Source: Affinundibacterium amnicola
GTDB lineage: Bacteria; Pseudomonadota; Gammaproteobacteria; Burkholderiales; Burkholderiaceae_D
Length of the DNA: 64,000 nucleotides
Reading direction: 5' to 3'
Assembly: GCF_014284275.1 (NCBI RefSeq)
Contig: NZ_JACOFU010000003.1
Span: 248,001 to 312,000, forward strand
A program made the translations under genes and the position numbers. The notes below the pieces were generated by a model. That model worked only from the letters and a program-made list of their open reading frames with translations, did not search any database and had not been told where the DNA came from. Shown in pieces: positions 46,532 to 55,203 of this stretch. Position 1 is the stretch's first letter, and each line of letters opens with the position of its first letter.

Positions 46532-47479
46532 TTACTTGTTCTTCTCTTGCTGCAGTCTTGTTTCCAAACGAAGTGCTCCAGCTTGGGCATAATTGGCGCA
46601 AGCTTTCTCGTCTATTAGTGGTTTTTTACCATCCAAACGCGCCAACAAGTCACTAGCGGTTCCATGGCCAGTGATCAAAATGTCGCAAGTAGCTTTCGCA
46701 AGGCGTTCGCTACTTTCTTTGAGCGCAACTCCTAAAGAGTTTGGTGCGGAGTAGCGGTAAGTATCGTCAGAGATCGATCCTAAGCTATCTGCAAATACCA
46801 GATTTTTGCAAATTGATTTTTCGCATTCCAGCCAAGCCCAACCCGAACCGCCTAGCGCATGGCCTGACATGGGAATATGTTGAATCTGTGTATTGCCCAT
46901 TTTGATGGTGCTACTGTCCTCGAATCCATGAACATTGGTAATCGGATTGAAGCCAGTTAGCTCATTAAATTGCGGGTCGCGACGATCGTTTTTACCAGTC
47001 TTGAGTACATCAACAACATTACTACGGCTTAAAACTTTTGCCCCCGTGGCTTTTTGCATGCTAGCCACACCACCCATGTGATCATGGTGCTCGTGGGTCA
47101 GCAAAATCGTTTTAATGTCGCTGAGTCTGACACCCAAAGATAGAATATTCTGACGCACAGCTGCAGCTGCTTTTTCTGGTGCGCTATCAATCAACACATG
47201 ACCTTGTGGCGTCGCGATTAAGACGACGCTGATCCCGCAAGTACCGACATACCAAGTATTGCCATAAATGCGACGTGGATGCGTAGGTTCATTCCAATCA
47301 TCGAGGGATTTGCAGGCAGTTTGTGGCGATGCTGGTGTTGGCGCGCTTGGCATGCTAATTCCAACTCTGGTTGCGTTCGCACTTTGCGTGAGGCCTAGAA
47401 TTGCGATGCTAGTGATGAGCAGGAGAGGGCGGAGTTTGGTATTAAGAACGGGTTTTTTGAAGATGTTTATTGTGTGCAT
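46532..47479 (-). CDS. Subclass B3 metallo-beta-lactamase homologue (divergent)
   Basis: 315 residues with a signal peptide (cleavage near SANA-36). The fold and most of the B3 pattern are present: HEHHDH (129-134) as HxHxDH, the third His in MSGHALGGSGWAW (His207), and CDILITGHGTASDLLARL with His272 in the last ligand position. The usual B3 segments are PGHTPGSTSW and PHPSAS; here they read SGHALGGSGW and GHGTAS. The ligands are kept but the substrate-pocket residues differ. Beta-lactam hydrolysis is therefore uncertain. Monocistronic; 30 bp after the TPR-like gene. Confidence 0.82.
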   Translation of the reverse strand: MHTINIFKKPVLNTKLRPLLLITSIAILGLTQSANATRVGISMPSAPTPASPQTACKSLDDWNEPTHPRRIYGNTWYVGTCGISVVLIATPQGHVLIDSAPEKAAAAVRQNILSLGVRLSDIKTILLTHEHHDHMGGVASMQKATGAKVLSRSNVVDVLKTGKNDRRDPQFNELTGFNPITNVHGFEDSSTIKMGNTQIQHIPMSGHALGGSGWAWLECEKSICKNLVFADSLGSISDDTYRYSAPNSLGVALKESSERLAKATCDILITGHGTASDLLARLDGKKPLIDEKACANYAQAGALRLETRLQQEKNK

Positions 47480-47509
47480 AGCTCAAGTCTTGGTTGATTA
47501 ATTGCGTTG

Positions 47510-48568
47510 TTAGTTGAGGAAGTTGAAGGTGTTAATCGTGGGATCAAATTTTTCTTGATTACTGTCAATGATAGCCGCAGCCTCGTTTAGGTAGTGTGCT
47601 TTCAGTTTTATGTCGCCTTTCAATGCAGCGATATTGGAACGTTTGAGTAGTAGGCGTTTCTGATCGGCTGGATCTTGCTTGTGCTCTTGTTGTGATGCCT
47701 CGTTTAATAGAGCTTCTGCCTCTTGAAGCTTTCCTTGCCGAATGAGAATTTCGCTTTTATCCATCATCAAGTCGATAGGACGACAGAGGTCTGCCCACGG
47801 CTTGTCTAGTCGTATAATTTTTGGCACTTCGGCAGTTTTGATGGACATTGCTTGTCGTCTTTCGCGCTCAGCTTGATCGAGGATGGACAAGGCAAGATCA
47901 AGTTGATTCAAACGGACATAAGCGGCAGCGACTCTCCTCGCTTTGGCGTAAGGTCCAGTCAACTGCGGCCCAATTGGCCACACGATGGCTGGAGAATTCT
48001 CCTTAAAATTAAGTGAGCTGATGATTTTTGCTAACTCAATCTCCAAGGCCGACCATTGCGATAATCCAATCAATGCTGATGCTCTTGCAATCGAGATTTC
48101 TAGTTTAAATTCCCTATCTTGATTGATACTGGACGTCGATTTTTCTGCATTATCAAATGCCTGCAAAGCGAGTTCGTAAGAGTGGCGGCTTAGATGAAGT
48201 AGTCCGCGATCATATTCGATCACCGGAGTCAGGCTAGGATTGGTAGATGGTGCAAAAGTTTTGCGTTCAATTTCTAGTTGCTCAACGGTTTGTAATAGGC
48301 GCTCTGCATCTGCTAAATCGCCAGCCATATGTGCCATTTTCGCCAGAAAAAAATATTGGAGTAAATATTCATCAAAGCGTCTTTGATTTGTTGGTTTCGT
48401 CAGCGTTTGAAAATGTTGTTCGATAGGTTTCCAGCATTGCGATGAACCTATTTTTTTCTCACATGCGATCCAAGAATTTCGAACCGATGCGTCGTCAGCA
48501 ATCGACGGATAAGCCTGCGTCAACATGCAAAGAAAAGAGAAAGAAAAAGTCGCTACTTTAAAGTTCAT
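47510..48568 (-). CDS. Exported TPR-like helical repeat protein, unknown function
   Basis: 352 residues with a signal peptide (cleavage near SIADD). The rest is helical repeats of TPR character (LLHLSRHSYELALQAFDNAEKS, RRVAAAYVRLNQLDLALSILDQAER, MDKSEILIRQGKLQEAEALLNEA). Such repeats mediate protein contact; no catalytic motif is seen. It starts 7 bp after the end of a transposase remnant. Followed by the metallo-beta-lactamase homologue in the same direction (30-bp gap), so the two may share a transcript. Confidence 0.68.
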   Translation of the reverse strand: MNFKVATFSFSFLCMLTQAYPSIADDASVRNSWIACEKKIGSSQCWKPIEQHFQTLTKPTNQRRFDEYLLQYFFLAKMAHMAGDLADAERLLQTVEQLEIERKTFAPSTNPSLTPVIEYDRGLLHLSRHSYELALQAFDNAEKSTSSINQDREFKLEISIARASALIGLSQWSALEIELAKIISSLNFKENSPAIVWPIGPQLTGPYAKARRVAAAYVRLNQLDLALSILDQAERERRQAMSIKTAEVPKIIRLDKPWADLCRPIDLMMDKSEILIRQGKLQEAEALLNEASQQEHKQDPADQKRLLLKRSNIAALKGDIKLKAHYLNEAAAIIDSNQEKFDPTINTFNFLN

Positions 48569-48575
48569 GGGATCT

Positions 48576-48676
48576 CAATCATCATAATCTGGTAAATCGC
48601 TTTTACTACTAGCCCAGTTTTCTGTATACAAACCGTTTTGAACTAATGAATGAAAAGTTGAGTACGGCCAATCTAT
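48576..48676 (-). pseudogene. RAYT (REP-associated tyrosine transposase) C-terminal remnant
   Basis: Leftward reading from 48676 to the TGA at 48578-48576 gives IDWPYSTFHSLVQNGLYTEN and then WASSKSDLPDYDD. DWPYSSFHRxVxxGxYPxDW is the typical end of Y1-type RAYT transposases. Nothing upstream in this frame resembles the catalytic part; instead the dispersed repeat at 48677 abuts it. So only the 3' end remains, without start or active site. Confidence 0.72.
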
Positions 48677-48793
48677 AAGCAATTTATCTGCAAATCCAAG
48701 GTACCAAAGAAAACGATGGTTCACCATAATCAAGGTTCATACGGCGCAATACGCCTGCGACTATTGACGCCTTACGAAAAGATTGCACCTTAC
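48677..48793. repeat. Duplicated ~110-bp repeat, copy A
   Basis: Begins AAGCAATTTATCTGCAAATC and contains the REP-like palindrome GGCGCAATA ... TATTGACGCC. It matches copy B (49446-49551) over its whole length except for a few substitutions and an 11-bp insertion (ACGCCTGCGAC). Its right end is 3 bp from the stop codon of the gene at 48797. Confidence 0.88.
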
Positions 48794-48796
48794 TTT

Positions 48797-49309
48797 TTAT
48801 ATGTTGTTATAAAAAGCTAAGTGTTGCATTAAGCTCTCGAAAGCTGCCTTATTTTCTAACATCTCCTCGCCAATGACGGTGGTGCCGTTTCTATGTTCTA
48901 TCAGTATTGATCTTTGTTTTTTTATAGTCCTTAATTTCAGACTAAGGATATGTTTATATTTGACCGAAATCATTTCACTGCTGAATGCACTTTTGGGTAA
49001 ATTAATTTGAGAATCGAAAATAAAAATCTCTTTTTTTGTTGTGATATTTGTGTAGAAAAGTGCGATCAAAATGAAAAGAGCGACAGAGAGGAAAAGGCCG
49101 ATAATTGAATAGAAGACGGTCGCGCCGCGGCGTGAGAAATGGAAGATATTGTTGATGATTAAACCACGCTCATTATGTATAGCGTCATTTATTGCGAGAT
49201 AGCTAAGAAGCGCTAAGACAAGAATTAGAAAGAAGAGCCGTAAAAATTTCGGCTTATATTTGAATCTTATGGGTTTATTCTTTTGCGAGGAATTTGTCGT
49301 TGCTTGCAT
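48797..49309 (-). CDS. Small two-helix membrane protein, unknown function
   Basis: 170 residues. A basic N-terminus, two membrane helices (about 22-42 and 64-88), then a C-terminal soluble part (about 95-170) rich in beta strands (SVKYKHILSLKLRTIKKQRSI, IEHRNGTTVIGEEML), perhaps PH-like. I do not recognise the family. A/T-rich relative to its surroundings. It is bracketed by the two copies of a ~110-bp repeat, which suggests it arrived or was rearranged together with repeat activity. Confidence 0.65.
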   Translation of the reverse strand: MQATTNSSQKNKPIRFKYKPKFLRLFFLILVLALLSYLAINDAIHNERGLIINNIFHFSRRGATVFYSIIGLFLSVALFILIALFYTNITTKKEIFIFDSQINLPKSAFSSEMISVKYKHILSLKLRTIKKQRSILIEHRNGTTVIGEEMLENKAAFESLMQHLAFYNNI

Positions 49310-49392
49310 CGGTTTGTAGTCGTAAAAATAAACCGTAATGATCTGTCAATGTGTAATAAATTGCAATATTAGATTGATATTTAGTGCGCGGG

Positions 49393-49418
49393 GTGTAATA
49401 GGCAAAGCCGTATTACAC
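49393..49418. repeat. Short palindrome GTGTAATA ... TATTACAC
   Basis: GTGTAATAGGC and GCCGTATTACAC form a near-perfect hairpin around AAA. This type of short palindrome is common in proteobacterial spacers. It lies between the small membrane protein gene and repeat copy B. Confidence 0.55.
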
Positions 49419-49445
49419 AGTCCGATGGTAATGTGAAAAACGGGG

Positions 49446-49551
49446 AAGCAATTTATCTGCAAATCCAATGTACCAAAGAAAACGATGGATCGCCATAATC
49501 AAGGTTCATACGGCGCAATTATTGACGCCTTACGAAAAGATTACGTCTTAC
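49446..49551. repeat. Duplicated ~110-bp repeat, copy B
   Basis: The second copy of the repeat at 48677, lacking 11 bp in the palindrome region. It lies 12 bp from the stop codon of the DUF2971 gene, in the same orientation relative to that gene as copy A has to the gene at 48797. Confidence 0.88.
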
Positions 49552-49563
49552 AGAGTTAATTAG

Positions 49564-50421
49564 CTACGTTATTGGCACCATTTCTAACTCATATGAATAA
49601 TCCCTCTTTTTTATTCGTAATGCTGGGATTTTGAATAAATCGGCTTTTTCTTTTATTTGTTTCCAATATGATGGATCAGTTTTAAGACCTGCAATTAACG
49701 CAGAAATTTCCATACCTGCTGGTATATCAATATACTGATTTTGTTTGCTGTAATGTACTAGTCGCCATTCATTTTCGTAAGCCCAATCAGTATGCTTTGT
49801 AGCGAGTAACCGCTCTAATGTGGTGTGTGGACAAAACAAGGCTTCAGAGACGCATAATTCTGGTAGCTCGCTTGAGTACTGGACATGAAATTGAGAAAAG
49901 TCACCTTGATTTTCTAACGCAGTTTTCATTGGTTTAACGCTGTATTCAATACAAAATCCTTGATGTGAGCTTGCATAATGAGCCCACATTAGTTGGTTAT
50001 CCCATATCGGTGAAAAGCAAGCGATACCGAACTGGTTAAAACGACGTAGTATGCTGCTAGTTAATCCTATATTCCTAAGAGTTAGACATTCTGTTTCAGA
50101 CCATTTCTTGATTTTATTAAAAAGTTCATCATCATAGAACCAATGGTCTCGTGCATTCGGATTTAATTGTAATAAACATTTCATCGCTGCACGTAAGCTG
50201 TCCTCATTTGGAAATGGTCCACGATAAGTATGGTTCTTTATTTTTAGCCGAATATCCATTGGGTCATTAAAAGAATTCGCAGCTGAAAACCATATTTTTT
50301 CAGATGAGAGATTTTTCAATCGTGAATCGTCAGCAGTATCTTTCGGCTGGTAACGGTAATAGGCTTTTGATGTCAACAATCTTTGATTACGTGATTCTTC
50401 AAATTCAGAGAAAGTGTTCAT
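49564..50421 (-). CDS. DUF2971 domain protein
   Basis: 285 residues. Family features: YYRYQPKDTADDSRLKNLSSEKIWFSAANSFNDPMD at the start, IACFSPIWDNQLMWAHYASSHQGFCIEY in the middle and DWAYENEWRLVHY near 222. The DUF2971 family is of unknown function and common in accessory regions and near mobile or defence genes. No signal peptide. A/T-rich like its left neighbour, which suggests horizontal origin. Confidence 0.85.
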   Translation of the reverse strand: MNTFSEFEESRNQRLLTSKAYYRYQPKDTADDSRLKNLSSEKIWFSAANSFNDPMDIRLKIKNHTYRGPFPNEDSLRAAMKCLLQLNPNARDHWFYDDELFNKIKKWSETECLTLRNIGLTSSILRRFNQFGIACFSPIWDNQLMWAHYASSHQGFCIEYSVKPMKTALENQGDFSQFHVQYSSELPELCVSEALFCPHTTLERLLATKHTDWAYENEWRLVHYSKQNQYIDIPAGMEISALIAGLKTDPSYWKQIKEKADLFKIPALRIKKRDYSYELEMVPIT

Positions 50422-50574
50422 AGTGGCTTTTAATTTTAATCATCAAATAGTTAATAAAATAAGTGATTCATACTAATTCTTCACTTCATATTAAATAAAT
50501 CAGTGCCTATCCACTTCAGTGTCAAAGATACTCACAGCTCACTGTACCCACCAAACACAATTCAATTCGCCCCC

Positions 50575-50682
50575 AGAAATTCCATTATCGGGATGCAGCG
50601 CTAGGCGCTTCCCGGAGCAATACATTTGTATTGCGAGGACAAGCAACAACGCGCGGCGCCCGAGAATGGGATTTATGGCGGT
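50575..50682. repeat. Palindromic dispersed repeat, copy 3 (after polA)
   Basis: A 108-bp element like that at 3679. Arms AAATTCCATTATCGGG (50577-50592) and CCCGAGAATGGGATTT (50659-50674), core hairpin GCAATACATTTGTATTGC. Its right end is 3 bp from the polA stop codon at 50686. Compared with copy 2, two positions in each arm differ in a compensating way. Confidence 0.78.
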
Positions 50683-50685
50683 GAA

Positions 50686-53472
50686 TTAATGCGCCTCTTC
50701 CCAATTCAACCCCACGCCCACCTCAGCCAACAAAGGCACTTTCAACTCAGCCACCCCAGCCATCAACTCTGGCAACTTACGCTTCACTAATTCCAACTCT
50801 TCAGCCACGACTTCCAGCACCAATTCATCATGCACCTGCATAATCATTTTGGATTGCAAGCCATCGGTCTCCAACCAATTCTGCACCGCAATCATCGCCA
50901 GTTTTATCAAGTCTGCAGCCGTACCCTGCATAGGCGCATTGATCGCAGCGCGTTCTGCGCCTTGGCGGCGTGGGCCGTTGGGGCTGTTGATTTCTGGTAG
51001 CCAGAGGCGGCGGCCGAAGACGGTTTCTACATAGCCGTGGGCTTTGGCTTGGAGTCTGGTGTCGGCCATGTAGTGCGCGACGCCTGGGTAGCGTAGAAAA
51101 TATTTGTCAATGTAGCTTTGCGCTGCGCTACGTTCTATGCCGAGGTTGCCCGCTAAGCCGAACGCGCTCATGCCGTAGATCAGGCCGAAGTTAATCACTT
51201 TGGCGTAACGTCTTTGTTCGCTGGTGACTTCCGCTAATGTGACGCCAAAAATTTCGGAGGCGGTGGCGCGGTGTACGTCTTCGCCGTCTGCAAAGGCTTT
51301 GAGTAAACTCGTGTCGCCAGAGATGTGCGCCATGATGCGTAATTCGATTTGTGAATAGTCGGCGGAGACGATGCTATTGCCCGGTGCGGCGACAAAGGCT
51401 TCACGGATGCGGCGACCTTCGGCAGTTCGTACCGGAATGTTTTGCAGATTCGGATCGTTGGATGCGAGGCGACCTGTGACGGCAACGGCTTGTGCGTAGT
51501 TGGTATGTACGCGACCGGTATCGCTGTTGACCATCTTCGGCAATTTATCGGTGTAGGTCGATTTGAGTTTGGCGAGGCCGCGGTATTCCAATAAGACTTT
51601 TGGCAGCGGATAATCTTCTGCTAGTTTTTGTAAAACTTCTTCGTCGGTGGATGGCGCGCCAGACGGCGTTTTTTTGACGACGGGTAGACCAAGTTTACCG
51701 AAGAAAATTTCACCGAGTTGTTTGGGTGAATTTAAGTTGAATGGCTGCTCAGCCAGTTCGTATGCCTTTTGTTCCAGCTCTAATAAACGATTGCCGATTT
51801 CATGTGATTGCGTGGCGAGTAAATCACGATTAATCAACACGCCATTGCGTTCTATCTTTTGTAAAACGACGGACGTTGGTAATTCAATTTTGTCGTAGAT
51901 GAAACGTAATTTATCGTAAGGTTCAACTTGCGGCCACATTGCTTGATGGAGTTGTAGAGTGATGTCGGCATCTTCTGCCGCGTAAGCAGTGGCGCGTTCC
52001 AGATCGACTTGGTCGAAGCCAATTTGCGAAGCGCCTTTGCCGCAGACTTCTTCAAAGCTGATGGTTTTACGCTCTAAATGACGCATCGCCAAACTATCCA
52101 TGTCGTGCGATTTGTGTGATTCGAAGACATAGGATTGCAGCAAAGTGTCATGCAAAATGCCACGCAGATGCACGCCGTGATTGGCAAAAATGTGGCTGTC
52201 GTATTTGAGATTTTGTCCGACCTTGGCCTTGCTCGCGTCTTCTAACCACGCCTTCATTTTGCTGAGCACAAATTCACGATTCAATTGTTCTGGTGCGCCC
52301 GGATAATTGTGTGCCAGTGGAATGTAAGCGGCTATGCCAGCCTCGCAGCATAAAGAAATGCCGACCATTTGCGCGTTCATCGGTTCTAGCGACGTGGTTT
52401 CAGTATCGACCGAGGTGAGGGCGGCTTGATTGATTTTATCTAGCCAAGTATCGAGCTGGGCTTCGGTCAAAATCATTTCGTAATGTGTGACGGCGGGCGC
52501 GGCTGGGATTGTTGCGGGCGTAGTGCTTGCGACAGCATTGTTAGTAGCGTCGTCGCCAAACAAACCACCTTGCGCTGGTGCCGCTTTGCTTGGTGCTGAG
52601 CCTGCTACCGGATCAACGCCAAACTCGCGCAATAAACTCTTGAAGCCTTGATGCTGCAAGAAGGCGATCATTTCCTCACGATTTTCTTCTTTCGCTTTGA
52701 GTGATTCGTCGATAGAAATATGATGGCCAGCGAGATCGCAATCGGTCTTTACGGTGATTAAGACTCGGCCTTGTGGCAACCAGTCTAAAGCCGCGCGCAG
52801 ATTGTCACCAACCACACCTTTGATCTTGTCGGCATTGGCGATCACGCCGTCTAGACTATCGTATTCGGTCAGCCATTTGACCGCAGTTTTGGGGCCGCAC
52901 TTGGTCACACCAGGGACGTTATCGACGGTGTCGCCGATCAGGGTTAAATAGTCGATGATGCGATTTGGCGGTACGCCAAACTTGGCGAGTACGCCCGCTT
53001 CGTCGAGTTTTTCATTGCTCATGGTGTTGATCAAAGTCACGTTGGCATTGACCAATTGCGCCAGATCTTTATCGCCCGTGGAGACGATGGTGTTCATGCC
53101 GCGTGCAGTGGCTTCAACCGCGAGCGTGCCAATCACGTCATCCGCTTCTACGCCTTCGACCATCAAGATAGGCCAACCCATCGCTGCGACGGCCTGATGA
53201 ATAGGTTCGATTTGTAAGCGTAAATCGTCTGGCATAGGCGCGCGCTGTGCTTTATATTCTGGATAGAGATCGTCGCGAAAGGTCTTGCCCTTGGCATCAA
53301 ACACACAAGCCATGTAAGCTGCGGGATAATCTTGGCGCAGCTTGCGCATCATATTGACCATGCCGTGAATCGCACCTGTCGGTTCGCCGCGCATATTGCG
53401 CAAGTCGGGCAGGGCGTGGAAAGCGCGGTATAAATAGCTAGAGCCGTCGACTAATAACAGAGTTTTTTGCAT
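50686..53472 (-). CDS. polA: DNA polymerase I
   Basis: 928 residues from the ATG at 53472 (MQKTLLLVDGSSYLYRAFHA), the conserved start. The frame is open further upstream, but that part overlaps the divergent LOG gene and has no family similarity. Domains in order: 5'-3' exonuclease (1-310), 3'-5' exonuclease (about 350-535, with the SVDTETTSLEPM metal motif intact, so proofreading is expected), and polymerase (about 550-928) with SADYSQIELRIMAHIS, RRYAKVINFGLIYGMS and MQVHDELVLEV. Normal length. Acts in Okazaki maturation and excision repair. Confidence 0.97.
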   Translation of the reverse strand: MQKTLLLVDGSSYLYRAFHALPDLRNMRGEPTGAIHGMVNMMRKLRQDYPAAYMACVFDAKGKTFRDDLYPEYKAQRAPMPDDLRLQIEPIHQAVAAMGWPILMVEGVEADDVIGTLAVEATARGMNTIVSTGDKDLAQLVNANVTLINTMSNEKLDEAGVLAKFGVPPNRIIDYLTLIGDTVDNVPGVTKCGPKTAVKWLTEYDSLDGVIANADKIKGVVGDNLRAALDWLPQGRVLITVKTDCDLAGHHISIDESLKAKEENREEMIAFLQHQGFKSLLREFGVDPVAGSAPSKAAPAQGGLFGDDATNNAVASTTPATIPAAPAVTHYEMILTEAQLDTWLDKINQAALTSVDTETTSLEPMNAQMVGISLCCEAGIAAYIPLAHNYPGAPEQLNREFVLSKMKAWLEDASKAKVGQNLKYDSHIFANHGVHLRGILHDTLLQSYVFESHKSHDMDSLAMRHLERKTISFEEVCGKGASQIGFDQVDLERATAYAAEDADITLQLHQAMWPQVEPYDKLRFIYDKIELPTSVVLQKIERNGVLINRDLLATQSHEIGNRLLELEQKAYELAEQPFNLNSPKQLGEIFFGKLGLPVVKKTPSGAPSTDEEVLQKLAEDYPLPKVLLEYRGLAKLKSTYTDKLPKMVNSDTGRVHTNYAQAVAVTGRLASNDPNLQNIPVRTAEGRRIREAFVAAPGNSIVSADYSQIELRIMAHISGDTSLLKAFADGEDVHRATASEIFGVTLAEVTSEQRRYAKVINFGLIYGMSAFGLAGNLGIERSAAQSYIDKYFLRYPGVAHYMADTRLQAKAHGYVETVFGRRLWLPEINSPNGPRRQGAERAAINAPMQGTAADLIKLAMIAVQNWLETDGLQSKMIMQVHDELVLEVVAEELELVKRKLPELMAGVAELKVPLLAEVGVGLNWEEAH

Positions 53473-53485
53473 AAGGATTTTAGGT

Positions 53486-54223
53486 ATGAATGACAGCGGA
53501 AAAAGAATTTTGAAACTGCGCCAGATCACAGACAAAGATAAGGCGACTGCCTTAAAAGCCCGTGAGTCGTGGCATATGTTCACGATTATGGCAGAGTTTA
53601 TCGAATCTACCGAACGTCTGTCGGCCTTAGGGCCAGCGGTCACAATCTTTGGTTCTGCCAGAATTAAGCCAGAAAATCCGTATTATCAGCAATGCGTTGA
53701 TGTGGCAAAACGCCTATCCGATGAGGGTTTTGCGGTGATTTCTGGTGGTGGCCCCGGGATTATGGAGGCCGCCAATCGCGGTGCCTATGAGGGCGTTTCG
53801 GCGTCGGTGGGTTTGAATATTGAATTGCCACACGAGCAAAAAACCAATCCTTGGCAGAATATTTCTTTGAATTTTCGGCATTTCTTTGCACGCAAAGTGT
53901 CGTTTGTTAAATACGCTGATGCCTATATCATTTTCCCAGGAGGATTTGGGACTATGGATGAACTGATGGAGGTGTTGACGCTGATGCAGACTGGTAAAAG
54001 CAAGCGTATTCCAGTGATTTTGGTTGGCACTAATTTCTGGCAAGGATTTTTAGATTGGATCCGATTACAGATGGCAGATATGGGTTTGATTGAAGATAAC
54101 GATCTCAATTTGGTACAAGTGATTGATGAACCTGCAAATATTGTTGATGCGATTTTTGCCTTCTATGAAGCGCACGATATTGAACCTTCAGACGAAGAGC
54201 GTCAGCGTATGTTGTATTTGTAA
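53486..54223 (+). CDS. LOG family nucleotide phosphoribohydrolase-like protein
   Basis: 245 residues of the TIGR00730/LOG family: SGGGPGIMEAANRGA near residue 87 and the PGGFGTMDELMEVLTLMQ motif near 152, which hold the catalytic Arg/Glu-type pocket for release of base from nucleoside 5'-monophosphates. Bacterial members hydrolyse nucleotide monophosphates; plant LOG makes cytokinins. AAGGATTTTAGGT lies before the ATG. It diverges from polA with only 13 bp between the two start codons. Confidence 0.88.
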   Translation: MNDSGKRILKLRQITDKDKATALKARESWHMFTIMAEFIESTERLSALGPAVTIFGSARIKPENPYYQQCVDVAKRLSDEGFAVISGGGPGIMEAANRGAYEGVSASVGLNIELPHEQKTNPWQNISLNFRHFFARKVSFVKYADAYIIFPGGFGTMDELMEVLTLMQTGKSKRIPVILVGTNFWQGFLDWIRLQMADMGLIEDNDLNLVQVIDEPANIVDAIFAFYEAHDIEPSDEERQRMLYL

Positions 54224-54277
54224 ATGTTTTTGAGGCTTTGTACTGACCCACAAAAGATCGCGCTTCATCCTTCGTTT

Positions 54278-54305
54278 AGCCCGCTTTTCGCTTAGAATGC
54301 GGGCT
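54278..54305 (+). terminator. Terminator after the LOG-family gene
   Basis: AGCCCGC (54278-54284) pairs with GCGGGCT (54299-54305), followed by TCTTCTTC. It separates the LOG gene from the ABC transporter operon. Confidence 0.65.
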
Positions 54306-54336
54306 TCTTCTTCATTCTCTTCGATTGCCAAAAATC

Positions 54337-55203
54337 ATGAAAATCTCAAACTCACGTCGTTTTTCTCTCGCCTTATTATTGTCGCTGACTTGTTTTGGCG
54401 TTGGCAACGTGCATGCCCAGCAGGTTTTGCGTGTATCGGCGATTCCTGATGAAGCGCCAACGGAATTGCAACGCAAATTTAAGCCATTGGGTGAATATTT
54501 AGAGAAGAAATTGGGAATGAAAGTGGAGTTCACACCAGTCACGGACTACGCTGCATCGGTTGAAGGCCTCACTAAAGGCAAACTCGATATGGTGTGGTTT
54601 GGTGGCTTTACTTTTGTGCAGGCAAAAATTCGCAGCAAAGACCAAGTGATTCCTTTGGTGCAGCGTGAAGAAGATGAGAAGTTTAAATCGGTATTCATTA
54701 CTACTAACCCATCGATCAATAAATTAGAAGACTTAAAAGGCAAAACCTTTAGCTTCGGTTCAGAATCTTCCACTTCCGGACATTTAATGCCGCGTTCATT
54801 TTTATTAAATGCCAAAGTGAATCCCGATACGGATATGAAACGCATCGCCTTTTCAGGTGCGCATGATGCGACGGTAGCGGCAGTGGCGGGTGGTAAAGTC
54901 GATGCTGGTGCTTTGAATATTTCAGTGTGGGAAAAGTTAGTGAGTCAAAATAAAGTCGATGTTAAACAGGTTCGTGTGTTCTACACAACTCCCGGCTATT
55001 TTGATTACAACTGGACTGTGCGCAGCGATATGCCTGCTGAGTTGCGTAAAAAAATCAGCGATGCTTTTTTAAGTTTGGATAGTAATAATCCGAAAGATAA
55101 AGAGATTTTGGATCTGCAAAGAACTTTGCGTTTTATTCCTACAAAAGCTGACAATTACAAAGCGATTGAAGTCGCTGCGCAGCAGGCTGGGTTGTTGAAA
55201 TAA
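54337..55203 (+). CDS. PhnD-family substrate-binding protein (putative selenate-type)
   Basis: 288 residues from the ATG at 54337. A signal peptide (cleavage near VHAQ-25) precedes a PhnD-type periplasmic binding fold: VLRVSAIPDEAPTELQRKF, VEFTPVTDYAASVEGLTKG, DMVWFGGFTFVQAK, VPLVQREEDEKF-like and SFGSESSTSGHLMPR. This pattern recalls the group annotated as putative selenate ABC transporter binding proteins, rather than classical phosphonate binders. The substrate is not proven and phosphite or phosphonate remain possible. First gene of a tightly packed four-gene operon. Confidence 0.82.
   Translation: MKISNSRRFSLALLLSLTCFGVGNVHAQQVLRVSAIPDEAPTELQRKFKPLGEYLEKKLGMKVEFTPVTDYAASVEGLTKGKLDMVWFGGFTFVQAKIRSKDQVIPLVQREEDEKFKSVFITTNPSINKLEDLKGKTFSFGSESSTSGHLMPRSFLLNAKVNPDTDMKRIAFSGAHDATVAAVAGGKVDAGALNISVWEKLVSQNKVDVKQVRVFYTTPGYFDYNWTVRSDMPAELRKKISDAFLSLDSNNPKDKEILDLQRTLRFIPTKADNYKAIEVAAQQAGLLK

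Noticed and set aside
53473-53643. 57-codon upstream extension of polA
   Set aside because: It overlaps the start of the divergent LOG gene. The family start MQKTLLLVDGSS lies at 53472.
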